Notes: generated from the letters alone by a model not told the origin. DNA of 64,000 nucleotides from Cyprinodon diabolis (GCA_030533445.1 CM060070.1:36014501-36078500), one strand, 5' to 3'; shown: positions 12,967-51,009, counted from the first letter of the stretch. Made by a program: numbers and translations.

Positions 12967-13487
12967 TGCTTCTGTGTGTTTTTTTTTTCACTTTCATCCA
13001 GTTTTTTGATCTCGTGCTTATTAACATCATCGGTTTTTCTAAGGTGACTCTAGCAGAAAGAAACAACCTCTGCTTCTATTAATGGGTTTTTCTGAATGAC
13101 TGAAAGTAAATTTATGTTAATGTGATGACAGAAAAAAACAACATTAAACTCAGCAATGTCTTAGTCTGCATGAGGAAAAACTACAGGACCTTCTGAGTAT
13201 AGATGTGATGTTATTTCTTCATGAAATGGGAAAAACCAAGGTAGATCATGTACATTAAATAATTTAGCCTCCACCTTTTTTTTTATTGACAGTGACTAAA
13301 TATATATATAGTAGAGCTGTAAATGTGCTGTAAAGATTTAACTTTTTGTTAAACATTTGACTGTTTATCTTTTTCTATTAAAAGGTCTTTCTTAAAAGAA
13401 ACATTTTTTTTTGTTTGTATTTACTTAGATAGTCGGAGGTCTTATGACGTCACATGTAATCTTGATCTGATTTCTAACAGTTTAGTG

Positions 13488-13684
13488 CCGGCATCCCCAA
13501 AGTCGGACCTCGAGGGCAGTCCTGCAGGTTTTAGAGGTTTCCCCGTTTTAGCACAGCTGATTATGATGACTGCAGTTGAGCAAAAGCCTGTTAATCAGCT
13601 TTCAACTAAAATCAGCTGTGCTGGAGCAAGGAAACCTCTAAAACCTGCAGGACAGCGGCCCTCAATGACTTTTGTGGATGCCTG
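13488..13684. mobile_element. hAT-type MITE, 197 bp, perfect 8-bp target duplication
   Basis: GTTTAGTG lies directly outside both ends (13480-13487 and 13685-13692). Internal inverted sequences CCTGCAGGTTTTAGAGGTTTCC and its complement near the other end mark a widespread fish hAT MITE. The termini (CCGGCATCC...GGATGCCTG) are slightly decayed. It is non-coding and intergenic, between REXO1 and TTC39C. Confidence 0.85.
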
Positions 13685-14032
13685 GTTTAGTGGATCCTCT
13701 TGCTCACATAGCACTTATCTGAGAAAAACACAGCAGCAAACCCACCATCATTGACTGGAGAGATCCACAAATCAGGTGTGGGGATCTGTTGATTGAACAA
13801 GTCATGTTCTGCACAAATCTGACCTCAGTGGAAGAACAGCGAGAAGAAAACCATAAAAAGTCTCTGTGAACAGATCCGTTTGACCTACAGGTGTAAAAAT
13901 TAAAGGGTGCTTCACAAGGGAAGGAACTGTAAAATATAAACTCCCAGTGCTTCAAAAAAAAAGAACAAGCTATAGGAAACAAAGATAAGTAAAGGTACAA
14001 ATACATCAAAGTGCAACTTGAAAACAGCACAA

Positions 14033-14860
14033 TCAAGCCAATGCGTGCCTAAATAGTAAAGTTTTCAGCTGCTTCTTGAAGGAGTAGGCAACGCCAAGGG
14101 ACAGAGGATCATAATTCCTTGAATAGTAGCTCAGAACAGAGGTCTTCAACAGGGGTCCGCAACGCCTAGGGGCCCCACAGAGGTACTGCATGGGGGTTGC
14201 GAATATTTTGGTTGAGTAGGCTTTTTTTTTATATTCCCCCCCTGCAATTTTTCCACTAATTGAAATGTCTTTAAATACACATGAACATGAAATGAACACA
14301 CTGTAGTAAACAGATGATGTCTTTCAGTCATCAATGCGCACATTCAGCGACACACAGCAGCTCTTTGAAGCTGGGCACCGCTTCATTCACAACACCTGTC
14401 CCATCAACCAGGAATCAGAAATACTTTAATAATCCCAGGGAGAAATTACTTTCGTTACATGACTCCATCTGTAATAGAGTGACTATAGGACCAGTTTGAT
14501 ATAACACAATATCATACAATATTTAATTAGGGGGTCCCTGCTCCATCTCACCATCAGTTTGGGGGCCCTTGGCCTGGAAAACGTTGAAGACCCCTGGCTT
14601 AGAAGTAAAAGTGTTGTCTGGTTTTAAAGTCGGTCCTTGAAACCATTTTGACCTGAAAACCTAGAAGACCAGCCAGAGATGAAGTCTGGACATGCAAGGC
14701 TGCAAAAATCAGAACTGAAATTTGATGCAAGGCAGTGTGATGTGGATAGAATAAGACCAATGTGAGTTCCTATGCTGGGTCAGTTTAAAAAGCCTTGCAG
14801 CAGCATTTAGGGCAAGCTGAATGCGATTTAGTCCAGGTTTGTTAGAATAAGTAATACGTT
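14033..14860 (-). pseudogene. L2/CR1-like LINE ORF fragment split by a hAT MITE
   Basis: On the minus strand, 14860 to 14605 reads words such as LNRIQLALNAAARLF. After the inserted hAT element (14137-14596) the frame resumes at 14136 to 14033 with SFKKQLKTLLFRHALA, the usual LINE C-terminus. The copy carries stops and frameshifts and is dead. Continuity on both sides of the hAT supports insertion into an existing LINE. Confidence 0.6.
14137..14596. mobile_element. hAT-type MITE, 460 bp
   Basis: Terminal inverted repeats are CAGAGGTCTTCAAC at the left and GTTGAAGACCCCTG at the right. The flanking octamers are GCTCAGAA (14129-14136) and GCTTAGAA (14597-14604), an 8-bp duplication with one change. 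Non-coding; inserted in a LINE relic. Confidence 0.85.
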
Positions 14861-15533
14861 TGGATTTTTTTTTTTTTTTTTTACCAAGAACTTAGATTGT
14901 CGTCCAAGTGAATGTGATTGGCCGAACCATAAAGATTTCTAATATCTGACTGAACGGAGGAGCTAAAAAAACAAAACAAAAACAACAAGGAAGGAAATTT
15001 TCATTGATTCAAGACTTTACACTAAAAAAATAGTGCAAATACGTATCTGAATATTATTAGAAATCAACACATGGTCCTTACTATATAAGGAAACAGGACA
15101 ATGTTTGTGTGTGCAGCTGTTCCTGCAGTTGAGCGAAAAACCTTTTTTCTTGTTTTACCAGCGAACAAAAGATCTTTTCATTGGAAAGTGAGGATATTAT
15201 TCTAGTCCTCACTTTTCTTGAGTTTGGTGTAGGACCAAGGGGTGAGTTCAGTATAGGTTAGGTTGTGGTCGGATAATTCAGTTTCCTGTTAATTCCGTTT
15301 ATATAGTATTGATGTTGGATTTACTTACTTTATCAAAGTTGTCACTCAGTCCTTTCTCATGTGCAAGGCCACGCAGTGTTTGAGAGGAATTGTTGATTTA
15401 CTATTAGGGATTGCTTGGAACAGAAAGTGGTGGTTCCTATAACAGACCAGATTCCTTCTCAGGGTTTTATCTTAACATTTTACTGCTTTCTTTAACTTTC
15501 TGCACACTGTTTGGATTAAGTCTGTGGGTTAGG

Positions 15534-15740
15534 GGGAGTGTTGGCCTAGTGGGTTAGAGCAGTGTGCTTGTGCTCTGACAGGGTTGCAAGTACAAGGTTT
15601 TGAACCCTATAGCCTCCACTCTGGGTCCCTGAGCAAGACCCTTAACCCCACACTGCTCCCTGGGTGCCACACAATGGCGGCCCACTGCTCCCCAAGGGGA
15701 TGGGTTAAATGCAGAGGTAAATTTCTCCAGTTCTATTATT
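15534..15740 (+). repeat. tRNA-derived SINE
   Basis: A pol III A box TGGCCTAGTGG (15542-15552) fits the TRGCNNAGYGG consensus. A degenerate B box GGTTTTGAACC follows at 15596-15606. The body contains GGTCCCTGAGCAAGACCCTTAACCC-type sequence typical of fish SINEs and then GGATGGGTTAAATGCAGAG. It is intergenic. Confidence 0.8.
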
Positions 15741-16849
15741 ATCACCTAGGCAGCTCTTTTGCAAACTTTAAATTAGTGAGAATAGCTTTGTCTAGCTAGA
15801 GCAGGGAAGAACACCAATATGTGTTATGATCTGTCTTGTTCTCATTTTATCTTTGCAAAAACAAATAAAATGCTGACTGAGTGAAATACAATCAATATCA
15901 TTTATTTAACTGGATTGCATAGTCGAATTATTCTTTTCTACGGCAATTTTGCATTGTCGGCAGGATCTACTAACTTATTTTTCTGGAAGTATTTATGGCA
16001 GAAATGTCTGATCAACCTGGGATTATATCCTGGCCTCAACCCAATAGAACTTTAAGGAATAGAGGTCTTCTGACTTAATGTTTCCAGGGGTTAGCAGGAG
16101 ATTCCAAACTGAAATTACTTTTCAATAGTAGTTTTAATGCACTTTATTTTTACTTTTACTTGAGTTTAAATATAATCAAGTTTCACTACTCTTACTTGAG
16201 TAAAACTTCTGGCTACTTCATTCATTGTGAGCAACTTGAAGTGTGTTTTGAATAAATTTGCCCAATTGAAAGACATGCTTTCTTCTTTTTTGTACTTAAG
16301 GCTGTTAAAATCGTAGGTCATCACTGAGACTTCTTCCACCTGGCCTCAGCAGACTCAACCCACTCGGGTTGGTCATCCCTAAGCAGACAGAATTTTATTC
16401 AAGATTCAAGGATTCTAAGGGATCGTTATGATGACTGTCTTCATCTTCAGGCCCCATCCACTTCAACAGGAAGGTGGACATTCTACCATCCAACATTAAC
16501 TTCCTGTGACCTCAGTTCATGACAGATCCCATCCGATTAATAGCTGGAATACTGGACTGTATGAAGTAATTTTTGGTCGCTTTGGCTAAGAGACAAGAAG
16601 GTAACAAGTTAGAAAAATGTTAGCAAGTGGGCAGCAAGGGACAATTTCATTATAAAAAAACTTAAAATAATAAAGAGGCAAAAAGATCTTTACAGAGCCT
16701 TGCTGACTGACAGAGGGACACTGAATTACAAACAGAAAAATTGAAGTAAAACTTTCTTTTTGACTAAACTAATCTGACACATTAAATGCATAAGAAATAT
16801 GAAAAATTTAGAAATATGTTTAAAAGTTCCCTTTTCATTCATATTTTAA

Positions 16850-17455
16850 GGCAAGGCAAATTTATTTGTATAGCACAATTCAGTACAAAGACAATGCAAA
16901 GTGCTTTACATGATTAAAATACAGGAAAATAAAACAGAATCAAAGCAAGTAGGGAAAAAAAATGCAGAAACAAAAAAGAATATTAAAAACAGTTGGATTA
17001 AAGAAAATAAAAAAGTTGAACTAATGATGTTTCAGTTGAACTGTTTAACTAGAACAGTCGAAAGCAATCCTAAACAAATGTGTTTTTAGTCTTGATTTAA
17101 AGGAACTCAGGCTTTCCGCACTTTTACAGTTTTCTGGAAGTTTGTTCCTGATAAGTGGAGCACAGGAACTAAATGCTGCTTCTCCATGTTTAGTTCTGGT
17201 TCTAGGTATGCAGAGCAGGCTGGAGCCAGAAGACCTGAGTGGTCTGGAGGGTTGATACACTGATAGCAAGTCTGTGATGTATTTAGGTGCTAAGCCATTC
17301 AGAGATTTATAGACTAACAGAAGTATTTTAAAGTCTATTCTCTGAGATACTGGGAGCCAGTGTAAGGACTTTAGAACTGGGGTGATGTGCTCTACTTTCT
17401 TTGTCTTAGTGAGGACACGGGCAGTAGTCTTCTGGATTAGCTGCAGCTGTCTGAT
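16850..17455 (-). pseudogene. L2-type LINE 3' end: RT ORF C-terminus plus 3' UTR
   Basis: The minus strand reads continuously through QLIQKTTARVLTKTKK, HITPVLKSLHWLPVSQRIDF, LVYKSLNGLAPKYI and SFKSRLKTHLFRIAFD, the standard C-terminal end of an L2-type LINE ORF. It then continues into a 3' UTR ending near 16855 in the complement of CTATACAAATAAATTTGCC. The copy is 5'-truncated, as most LINE copies are. The frame is largely intact from 17455 to 17045, so this is one of the younger LINE fragments here. Confidence 0.8.
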
Positions 17456-17726
17456 CTACTTTAATTTCCATTTTAATCAGTTTAATCATCAAGGTGCGCG
17501 AGGGGAGGGAATTCTCGGTAGGCAGGTATTTCTCAGCAGGGGGGGATTTACTATTAGGCAATACTAGGCAATTGCCTAAGGCTCCAAGTTCCTGTGGGGA
17601 CCATAAAACTCTGTTTACATGTATAGTTAATACAACTATTCCTTATTTGTGCATATTGATTATGTTTTTAATAAAAATCCTTTTGCTAAAATGCCATCAG
17701 AACGCTTGTAATATTAAGTATGTCTC

Positions 17727-17762
17727 AGCACCCCCCACCCCCCCCCACCCCCCCACCCCCCT
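17727..17762. repeat. C-rich tract
   Basis: Runs of five to ten C separated by single A bases. On the minus strand these are G runs able to form a G-quadruplex. Confidence 0.8.
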
Positions 17763-19091
17763 TCCACCACATTGCACATGCTCAGCAGCAAACCATTTGA
17801 AAACAAACGGTGCAAAGACCAGTCTTGCCAACTTAGAGCTTTGTCGTCATATTTAGCGACTTATATGACCCCACTACCACCAAATCTAGCAACTTTTTTC
17901 TGCTAGTGGAGACTTTGGCGACAACATCTAAAACCAGCGAACTCTGCTTTCCAGAGCAAGTAGATTGGTAACCCCGCCTCCTCTCTTTTCTCTTGTCTGC
18001 TGTCATGATTCATGCAGCTATTATTTCATCCAAATGAAAAATAGAGAACAGATAAGCAGATCATGGCTTGATCAGGACTGTGTTATTTACTTTTGCCGTC
18101 GCCTTTTTGGAAACAAAGGAAGGAGCAATCAGCTAAGTGAGCTTAGTGCTTGGAAAAAAATCTTTCATTCCCTTTGAGACAGCATGAAAAGTCAGCTGAG
18201 TACAAAACATAGAGAGGAAAAAAACAAGAAAATGGACAATAAGAGAGGGACAAAACATAGAACAAATAATGTATGTCTATTCTATAACAAAATGTCTGTA
18301 TCTGTATAATGGGTCTGTTTTATGTGTTGTCTTCTCAATTCAAAGGGCCCCCTGCCCAATGGTGCAACAAGACAACAATAGGCCCCTAAGCAGCATTATC
18401 TGGGTGGGCCCCATATGAAGTACAACACGTGATTAAGTTTCAGGATACGGCCACAGTTCCATCAATCGGCCAAGAAAATACAATTATGCAGTTCTCAGTA
18501 GTATATGATCACACATCACACACTGAAAAATAGTGACAGCGCACCTTGAATGGAACCATTGGTGACAGCACTGCACCACCACATGTTACAGACATCCCAA
18601 GTTCCAAAAACTCATTTCAGGGAGATGCTTTTCTGGAATCCGCTTAAGTTCCTCATTTTGGTATCCATCGTCGCTAACACATTGTATATAACCGTTATGG
18701 TTTTAATCTACACTCTGGATTACCCATAATTCCAAGTCGTAGTGTAAAAAATAAAATACACAAATACATCATTCTTTTAAGACCTTTATTGCTGTTTGAA
18801 ACATTATATGAGTGTATTTTTACCAACCCTCCAATGAACTATACACAGTTATTAACAGAGTAATTAAACAGACTGCTTTGGTGTTGTGTTTAAACGCCTC
18901 ACCATCATGTTGAAATCTGGCATGTGTTGGGTATAAATACGGTCCGGTGCGGTCGGTCACTTCAGGGTCAGGTGGGTGTAAGAGGAAATTTTTGCACCAT
19001 TACATCTGCAAAGAGACGTCCTAGTCTACATTTGCATAGGGGGCCTACCAGGAGTCAGTGATGGGGCCCCTAAGAGGTCGTGGGCCCGTAA

Positions 19092-19513
19092 AGCCGGGCG
19101 TACACTGTGCAATTTTTTCAATCATTGACTAGATCGCAGGGTTTCATCGTGCAGTGTGAGTTCACAGCTCACGATGTATGTGTAGCACGACGATCTGATG
19201 CGATCTACCTGCTTACACTGGACGTCTAAAAACCACGTCGGACTCAGCTCCGCATTGAGATGGAGCTGCTCTGACTCATCTATCTGGAAGCCGAATAAAT
19301 AGAAGGGGAATATGAAGCTCACTAGAGTGAAACGCGCTGCATTTGCAATTTGTGCAATTTTTTGCTGGTCGTGGGAGGCTGGTCGCCCCTTTATACCCCC
19401 CCGTACACTACACGATGCATGATCAGGCTGAAGGTCAGGCTGATCAAAAAATTCTCGCACAACTTTAAAATCGCCCCGAAAAGGTAAAAAAATTGCACAG
19501 TGTATGCCCGGCT
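19092..19513. mobile_element. PIF/Harbinger-like MITE, 422 bp, TAA target duplication
   Basis: Inverted ends AGCCGGGCGTACACTGTGC and GCACAGTGTATGCCCGGCT are flanked by TAA on both sides (19089-19091, 19514-19516), the 3-bp target of PIF/Harbinger elements. It sits between the inverted arms of the larger hAT-like element. The minus-strand 132-codon open frame inside has no recognisable domain. Confidence 0.8.
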
Positions 19514-20149
19514 TAAGCAACTGCTGTCTCTGCTTACCGATATTTACGCCATTGCCCCTGCCTGTCTTTGCCTAAGGCCAATGGCGTAACTATCGGTTAC
19601 GGGGCCCCGACCTCTTAGAGGCCCCGTCACTGACTTCTGGTAGGCCCCCTTCTCAATTGTAGACTAGAACATCTCATTGCAGATGTTATGGTGCGACAAA
19701 ATCCGCTTATATCCCACCTGAATATATAATAAATGACTGGACCTTATTTATACCCCAACACATGGCGGATTTCAACATGAGCCATTTAAACATGACACCA
19801 ATAGCAAAGCAGACAGGAATACTTTTAATTACTATGTTAATAACTGTGTATAGTTCATTAGACAGTTGGTAAAAAATAATACGCTCATAGGCCTATAATA
19901 TGTTTCAAACCGCAATAGAGATTTTAAAAGAACAATGTATTTGAGTATTTTATTTTTAACACTACGACTTGGAATTATGGGTAAACCAGAGTGTTGTACT
20001 TCATATGGGGCCCACCCAGATAATGTTGCTTACGGGCCTATTGTTGTGCCATTGCCTAGGGCCCCAAATTTCCTAAATCCGCCCCTGTTTCTCGCATAAC
20101 ACCCCCCTAGTAAATATAATCTAGAACCGCCACTGGTCATTAACATTTA

Positions 20150-45493
<25,344 letters not shown>

Positions 45494-45624
45494 CTCCAAG
45501 AGGGAAGACTTTAATGTCGCACAAAGTTGTAGGCCCGTCACTGGTGATAGCACACTCTGTGTTTTTCTTCTAAAACGAACCGAGGACACAATTGGCAAAC
45601 GGTTGTCACATTAGACAGTCTGAT

Positions 45625-45630
45625 AATAAA
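45625..45630 (+). promoter_or_regulatory. ttc39c: TTC39C poly(A) signal AATAAA
   Basis: AATAAA lies 132 nt after the stop codon, followed by a GT-containing stretch. It is the first canonical signal downstream of the stop. Confidence 0.7.
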
Positions 45631-45649
45631 GTGCTATCTCTGTGCATTT

Positions 45650-47050
45650 TGTAAAGCAGCAGATAGAGGTGCTCGTTCTTGCACACGGGTAGACAAAGCT
45701 CATGTTTGGTGCAGAGATGTGTCCTGAACTCCACCAAGCCGCCCACCAGCAACTGCATCTGGTTGCAAGTGTAAAAAATGCCTCTGATGCTATAGATGCG
45801 GTTCCATCGCAAAGTGTGATGTAAATAAAAAGCTTAAAACAGGGCAACCTAACTGCATAAAGAAGATCAGTGCTAGCTACCTTCCTCCTCACCCGGTTTA
45901 TCTCAGCCAGTTTGTCGCTTCCTGGACCTTTTTCTGGACTGAATGCACAGAGATTCAGCTGACACACAGTTTTTATTAAATCCACTCCTTGATATTCTTT
46001 CAGTGTTTTCTCTCACCGTAATGTATTTGCTGTCCGCTAACATATATGCTCATTAATTTGTGCATTTTAAGGATTTAAATTCTGCTTTTAGCTTAATAAA
46101 ACAGATTAGCACACAATAGGACATGTTTTCTTTATAATGTTATAGAAGATGGCCCTTTTTTCCGATTTGTTTAAGAATACAACCTTAAAATTGACTTTAA
46201 TGGGATTTTATGAGTAAATTAAGCTTCTGATGTAAAAAGAAAAAATGAAAAAAACAGAAATATAGGAGAAGCATGGCTCTTATTTATATTCAGGCTGTAT
46301 CACCACCTCATGCCCACTGCAAAAACTGATTTAAAAATAAGTAAAAATGATATAAAATGTGTTTGTTTCTCCCTAATTTGAGCTGCTTTTGCCTTTAAAA
46401 GAGATGGTTATATATAATGTCCTTAAAATAAGACATTTCTATCTTATTTTAAATGTAAGTTGCTAATTGTTTTAATAACTTGCCCAAAAAATATGGAAAA
46501 CACACTTTATTTAAGAAAATAATGACTTATATTTAAATGTTTGCAGTGTTGCAGTTACAGTAAGAGATCAGTTATGATAAGAAAAGCTTTGTCCCCCCCA
46601 CTCTACCTTTAAAAATGGATCAAACTGGATGAAAAACTTTTCAGTTTTCTTCACATTCTTAATCAGACTTAGGTCTAGATTCTGACCAAAGGTAAACCTT
46701 ACCCTCTTCTATAGTGCTAAATACAAATAGACACCAGTTTGAAGAAAACACAAAGAGATCCCTTCATGTCAGGGGACCAGCCACAGCCAACATTAGCCCC
46801 GCCTCCCATGCTCTGATTGGCTGGAGTTACAGAAAAAGTGTTAACTTCTATGAGGAACAAAACCCAACAACCTTGCAACTATGTATCAAGCTAAGAGTAA
46901 GAGTGATTATTCTGAACAGGAAGTGACTGAGGCAGACACGTTTGGAGGTGAACAAGTGCCTGAAACAGGAAAGACTTAGACTTGGACAGACTTAGAAAAC
47001 TTGTACTGTCATTTTGTACAGCTCTCATGATATTTCCATTTCTTAAAGTG
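45650..47050 (+). other. Region downstream of TTC39C, no gene seen
   Basis: AT-rich sequence with several AATAAA motifs that could serve alternative TTC39C ends. Open frames on either strand lack recognisable domains. Confidence 0.45.
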
Positions 47051-47059
47051 CATCAGTGA

Positions 47060-49015
47060 TCAGATGTAAACATTGTGGGAGAAAAAGATAGATATAGTCA
47101 GTTTGATGCAGAGTCTGTGACAGGATTTAGAGGTTTTTTTTCAACATTCAGCAGTCTGATGGAAATGGGGAAAAAGCTGTTGAACCTGCATCAGATGCTG
47201 CAAAGTCTCTTCCCAGAGGGCAGCAGGGAGAACTTCCATGGTGGGGGTGTGAGGGGTTATTTATGATGTTACGGGCTCGGAAACGCAGCGCTGAGATGAA
47301 ATGTCTATAATGGAAGGAAGAGGAGCCCTGATGATGATCTTCATTGCTGTTCTCACCACTCTTCTCACCTTCATCCAATCTGCGGCGCTGCAGCCTCCAC
47401 ACCACACAGTGAGTCAGTTGGAATGCTCCCAGGAATTTGGTGCTGCTGACCACCTCTACAGCTGAGCTGTTGATGAGGAGTGGAACGTGGTTAGGCCGGT
47501 TTGCCCTGAAGTCCAAGATGATCCCCTTCGTCTTCTCCACGTTCAAGATCAGGCTGTTGTCTCTGCACCAGTCTACCAGCTGCTCCACCTCCTCTCTGTA
47601 GTCCTGGTCGTTGTCGTCTCTGATGAGGCAGCCCTGAGGGAAGCTTATGCTTAGGGTGATGACATCAGAGGTGTTCTGTCTGATCCAGACTGACTGAGGT
47701 CCGTCGGTTATGAAGTCTAGCAGCCAATTGTGGAGGGGTGTATTGAATCACAGCTGTTCAACTTTGCCCATCAGATGCTGTGAGATGATGGTGTTGAAAG
47801 CTGAGCTGAAGTCCAGGAACAGCATCCCTACGTGGGTGTTCTTCCCCCAAAGGTGTGCCAGGCTCAGGTGGAGAGCAGCAGAGATGAAGTAGAACAGGTC
47901 GAATGTTGGCTGCAGACTGGAGACGACGTGTTCTTTAACCAGCCTTTGAAGCACTTCCTCAGGCCAGTAATCATTAAGTGAGGTGACCGGAGGCTTCGTT
48001 GGGACTGGAATAATGGTGGCAGACTTGAAACATGCTGGCATTATGGATCGGTCCAGCGAGGTGTTAAAGATGTCTGTGAGGAAACCAGCCAGCTGATCTG
48101 CACACTCCTTATGCACCTGCCCAGGTATGTTATCAGGCCCTGGGGCCTTCCTTGGGTTGACTCTCCTCAGAGTTTTCATCACTTCAGCTCCGTCCAGGTT
48201 TAGTGCCTCCTCCCCCTGGTGTGGAACAGCTTTCTCTGCTGGAGTGCTGCTTCAAACCTTCCAAAGAAGTTGTTCTGTTTATTTAGGAACTCATTGTTTG
48301 CTGCATCTACCGAGGGGAAGGTGTGTTGTAGTCTGTGATCATCCGAATGCCTTTCCACATCCTCCTGGTGTTGCTGTCGTCGTGGAAAAGATCCTGGATT
48401 TTCTGGCTTTGGTTCTGCTTAGCTGATCTGATGGCACGTTTTAAGTTGGCACACGCTTTTCTCAGTGCCTCTTTCTTACCAGTCTTGGAAGCTGAGTTCC
48501 GTGCTTTTAGCGATTTCCGAACCTCTCCATTTATCCAGGGTGGTTGGTTGGCCCGGGTTGTGATGTTATTTTTGATGCTGGAGTCCTCAAAGCATTTGTT
48601 ACTGTAGGCTGACAGTCTGTTGTGTTCTGTCGCCTATCTCCATGATGTAATTTCCATGTTGGTAACTCTTCATCTCTTCCTTGAGTTCTTGAAAGTTGTT
48701 TTCGTTGTCAGCGTAGGATCTTAATTTTTGAAGGACGGCCTGGAGACCGGCGTTAGCCATCTTGTCAGTTAGCCCTGTCTCCGTGTCCGAGAGGCTAGAG
48801 TGGATAGCCAGGCTAGCCGAGATCACTTCGTTCATTTCTTTATTTAGTTGAGGTCCTTCAGGTTTACAGCCCCCCTTTCTTTTGGGTTTAAACTTATTTT
48901 TTTCACTTTTATTGGCTTTACATATCAGTCAGTCTTGTTGTTTGGTCATGAAAGGATCAGCATGAAATGTTGTAGAAAGAGCCTCAGAGTCAACCTGTCG
49001 CCATCATGAGCGCTC
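47060..49015 (-). pseudogene. Rex1/CR1-like LINE with degraded endonuclease/RT ORF
   Basis: Minus-strand pieces in RT order: RVNPRKAPGPDNIPGQVHKE and LAGFLTDIFNTSLDRSIMP (48182-48040), MLFLDFSSAFNTIISQHL (near 47770), then LVDWCRDNSLILNVEKTKG and STKFLGAFQ (47590-47430). The region holding the YADD catalytic motif is missing between about 47640 and 47740, and frames shift several times. The 3' end lies near 47060. The far upstream part (48835-48599) reads a coiled-coil-like ORF1-type peptide. It is a nearly full-span but dead copy. Confidence 0.75.
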
Positions 49016-49019
49016 ACCC

Positions 49020-50860
49020 ACAAGCCAATTTTCTAAATTATTTCCATGTGTTTCCATTTTTCTGAAAATTAACTTTTTTTTTCTAAGGAGTGCAGAAACT
49101 GGACAAATTTGGCTAATTTTAAAAACAGCATCTATCTATATAAATAAAAAAATTGAAACAGCTTTTTGCAAAAAAAAAAAAAAGAAATGTCATCTTAGTT
49201 TCTTTTTCTCAACGATCCAAATACAACATTTAATTTAGAATACATTTATAACCTTCTTAAATATATGCAATTGATAACGGATTTAATGTAATGGGAACAA
49301 TGCAAAAAACCATAGAATACAGACTAGAAAACTATTATGGGATATAACTACCTATCAAGTGAGAGAAATAGATCAATAGAAAAATTAAAATAAAAAAATA
49401 ATGAAATGTGTGTGAGCTTTTATCTGTTACATCTCCACAAAAGGACCAATAAAGAGCATTGAATGCCAGGAACCTTAATTACTGAGGGAAGAGTGAAAAG
49501 TGGCATCAGGTGGGGATGGGATACATCAGTGGTTCCTAAAGTTTTCTATGACATTTCCTGTTGAAATACATAGGAAAATCTTCCCGAACAGAAGTCACTT
49601 TAAGGCTCCTCTGAAAGGAAATAAATAAAGCCTACAGCGGGTAAACGAATAAGATTTCCAAATCAGAACAGGTCACTGGCAGTTAGAGAAAGGGAAGAAA
49701 ACATATGAGGATAAACAGGGTGAAAAAGAAGAGTGCAAAGAGAGGGAATAAGGAGTGTGCTGAATGGGTGAGTCTGATGATTAAACTGGGGTTGAAGGTT
49801 AAGCCTTCCACAAAAACCTCCATTCATTGTAAATGACCTGAAACACTCATTGCATTACCTGCTATATCTAACATAACACTGTGCTCTATGCATAGCATGG
49901 CTGGGTGACAGTGGTGTGGTGTACTGAAGTCCAGCATGTTTTTTTTTTCCTACAAAAAGCATAAAGTTTCCCCAACATTACACCTTTAGTTCAGTAAAGA
50001 TGCCTAATCAAAAGTGCTGCTCCCGTGTTACTATAAGCGCTTTTTATTACTGTTTTAGTGGTAGAAGCCTTTCACTTACTTCATAATAACTACTAGTTTA
50101 TTAATAACAAAGAATATATGTTTTTTGCAGCGTCTTTTTGCAGCTTTGTTGGGTTTGAGTGCCGTTGGTATTAACAGTTAGGCTTAATTAACAACATTCG
50201 TAAAGGATTTTAACAAACTGTTCTAAGCTGTTTACATGACAATTATTTTCAGTGCGGAGGATTACAGTTTATGGGCAAACACTCCAGTTTGTCAGTCAAG
50301 CAATATTATCTGTAATAAACATTATTTAGTAAATCGCAAAGACTTCCAACTAGGGGAACTTTTCACTTTATTGTAGACTTACAGGATTTAGATGTCTTTT
50401 TTTTTTTTCTCCACTGTGATCTTTTAAAAACATGGCTTTTCATGCCTCATGCCTGTGATGGATGTAAAGTGTAAAAAAAATAAAAAATAAATAAAAGGGA
50501 GGCTGCTGTGATAAAAACATTAAGGTGAAATGTCAATTAAATGTAAACAGTGTACCGAATACCTCTGTCACCAGAAGATTCCCTCTCTGTCAGTGTTGAA
50601 ACCTGAGGCCAAGAGTAAGGTGTCAATAAACTGCAAAATAAACCGTTCTCCATCTTTATTGTCAAACAGTCGTCTCAGCTTTTTGTCTCCGTTCTTATTC
50701 TGCTATTTTCATGGTGTTTTAAAGGCAATCAAATGATGTTATTATGTCAGACCTTCTCCTGATTCCCTGAATATATGATCTATGTTGGGGTAAGTTTATT
50801 TAAAATGCATCACTTAAAGCACAATACAGATATAGAACCTGTGATATGGTTAAGGAATAT
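49020..50860 (+). other. No gene seen
   Basis: AT-rich sequence with short A and T runs. CAGTGGTTCCTAAAGTTT near 49532 looks like one hAT terminal repeat (similar to 7176) without a recognised partner. Confidence 0.4.
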
Positions 50861-51009
50861 AAAGTAAAGTTGGAATACAGACCGAATACAGACCGAATAC
50901 AGAATACAGAATACAGAATATTTATTTGTTTTTAAGGTGAGTGTTTAAATAGAGGCAGCTTAAAAAAAAGGATTTAGCATTTTTCTAGTTTTCTGGGAGT
51001 TTAGAGAAA

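Larger units (their letters stand above)
17537..20087. mobile_element. Large hAT-like fold-back element, 2.55 kb, with a nested MITE
   Basis: The left end CAGGGGGGGATTTACTA and right end TAAATCCGCCCCTG are inverted. Flanking octamers are TTTCTCAG (17529-17536) and TTTCTCGC (20088-20095), 6 of 8 matching. Inside, 18345-19085 and 19570-20060 are diverged reverse complements of each other (for example the TGGGTGGGCCCCATATGAAGTAC region against its complement near 20000). No intact transposase was seen. Sequence just right of 20087 ends in TCTAGAACCGCCACTG, which looks like the terminal repeat of a further, outer hAT element whose other end I could not find. Confidence 0.65.

Noticed and set aside
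17382..17856. Plus-strand frames of 60-120 codons
   Set aside because: They are antisense to a minus-strand L2 ORF or run through the C-rich tract in the hAT-like element.
19122..19520. 132-codon minus-strand frame
   Set aside because: It lies almost wholly within the Harbinger-like MITE, contains the terminal repeats and has no domain.
45611..45985. 124-codon minus-strand frame downstream of TTC39C
   Set aside because: It overlaps the TTC39C 3' UTR, shows no recognisable motif and has no supporting splice or promoter signals.
49532..49660. Possible hAT MITE starting CAGTGGTTCCTAAAG
   Set aside because: Only one end was recognisable; no inverted partner or octamer duplication was found.
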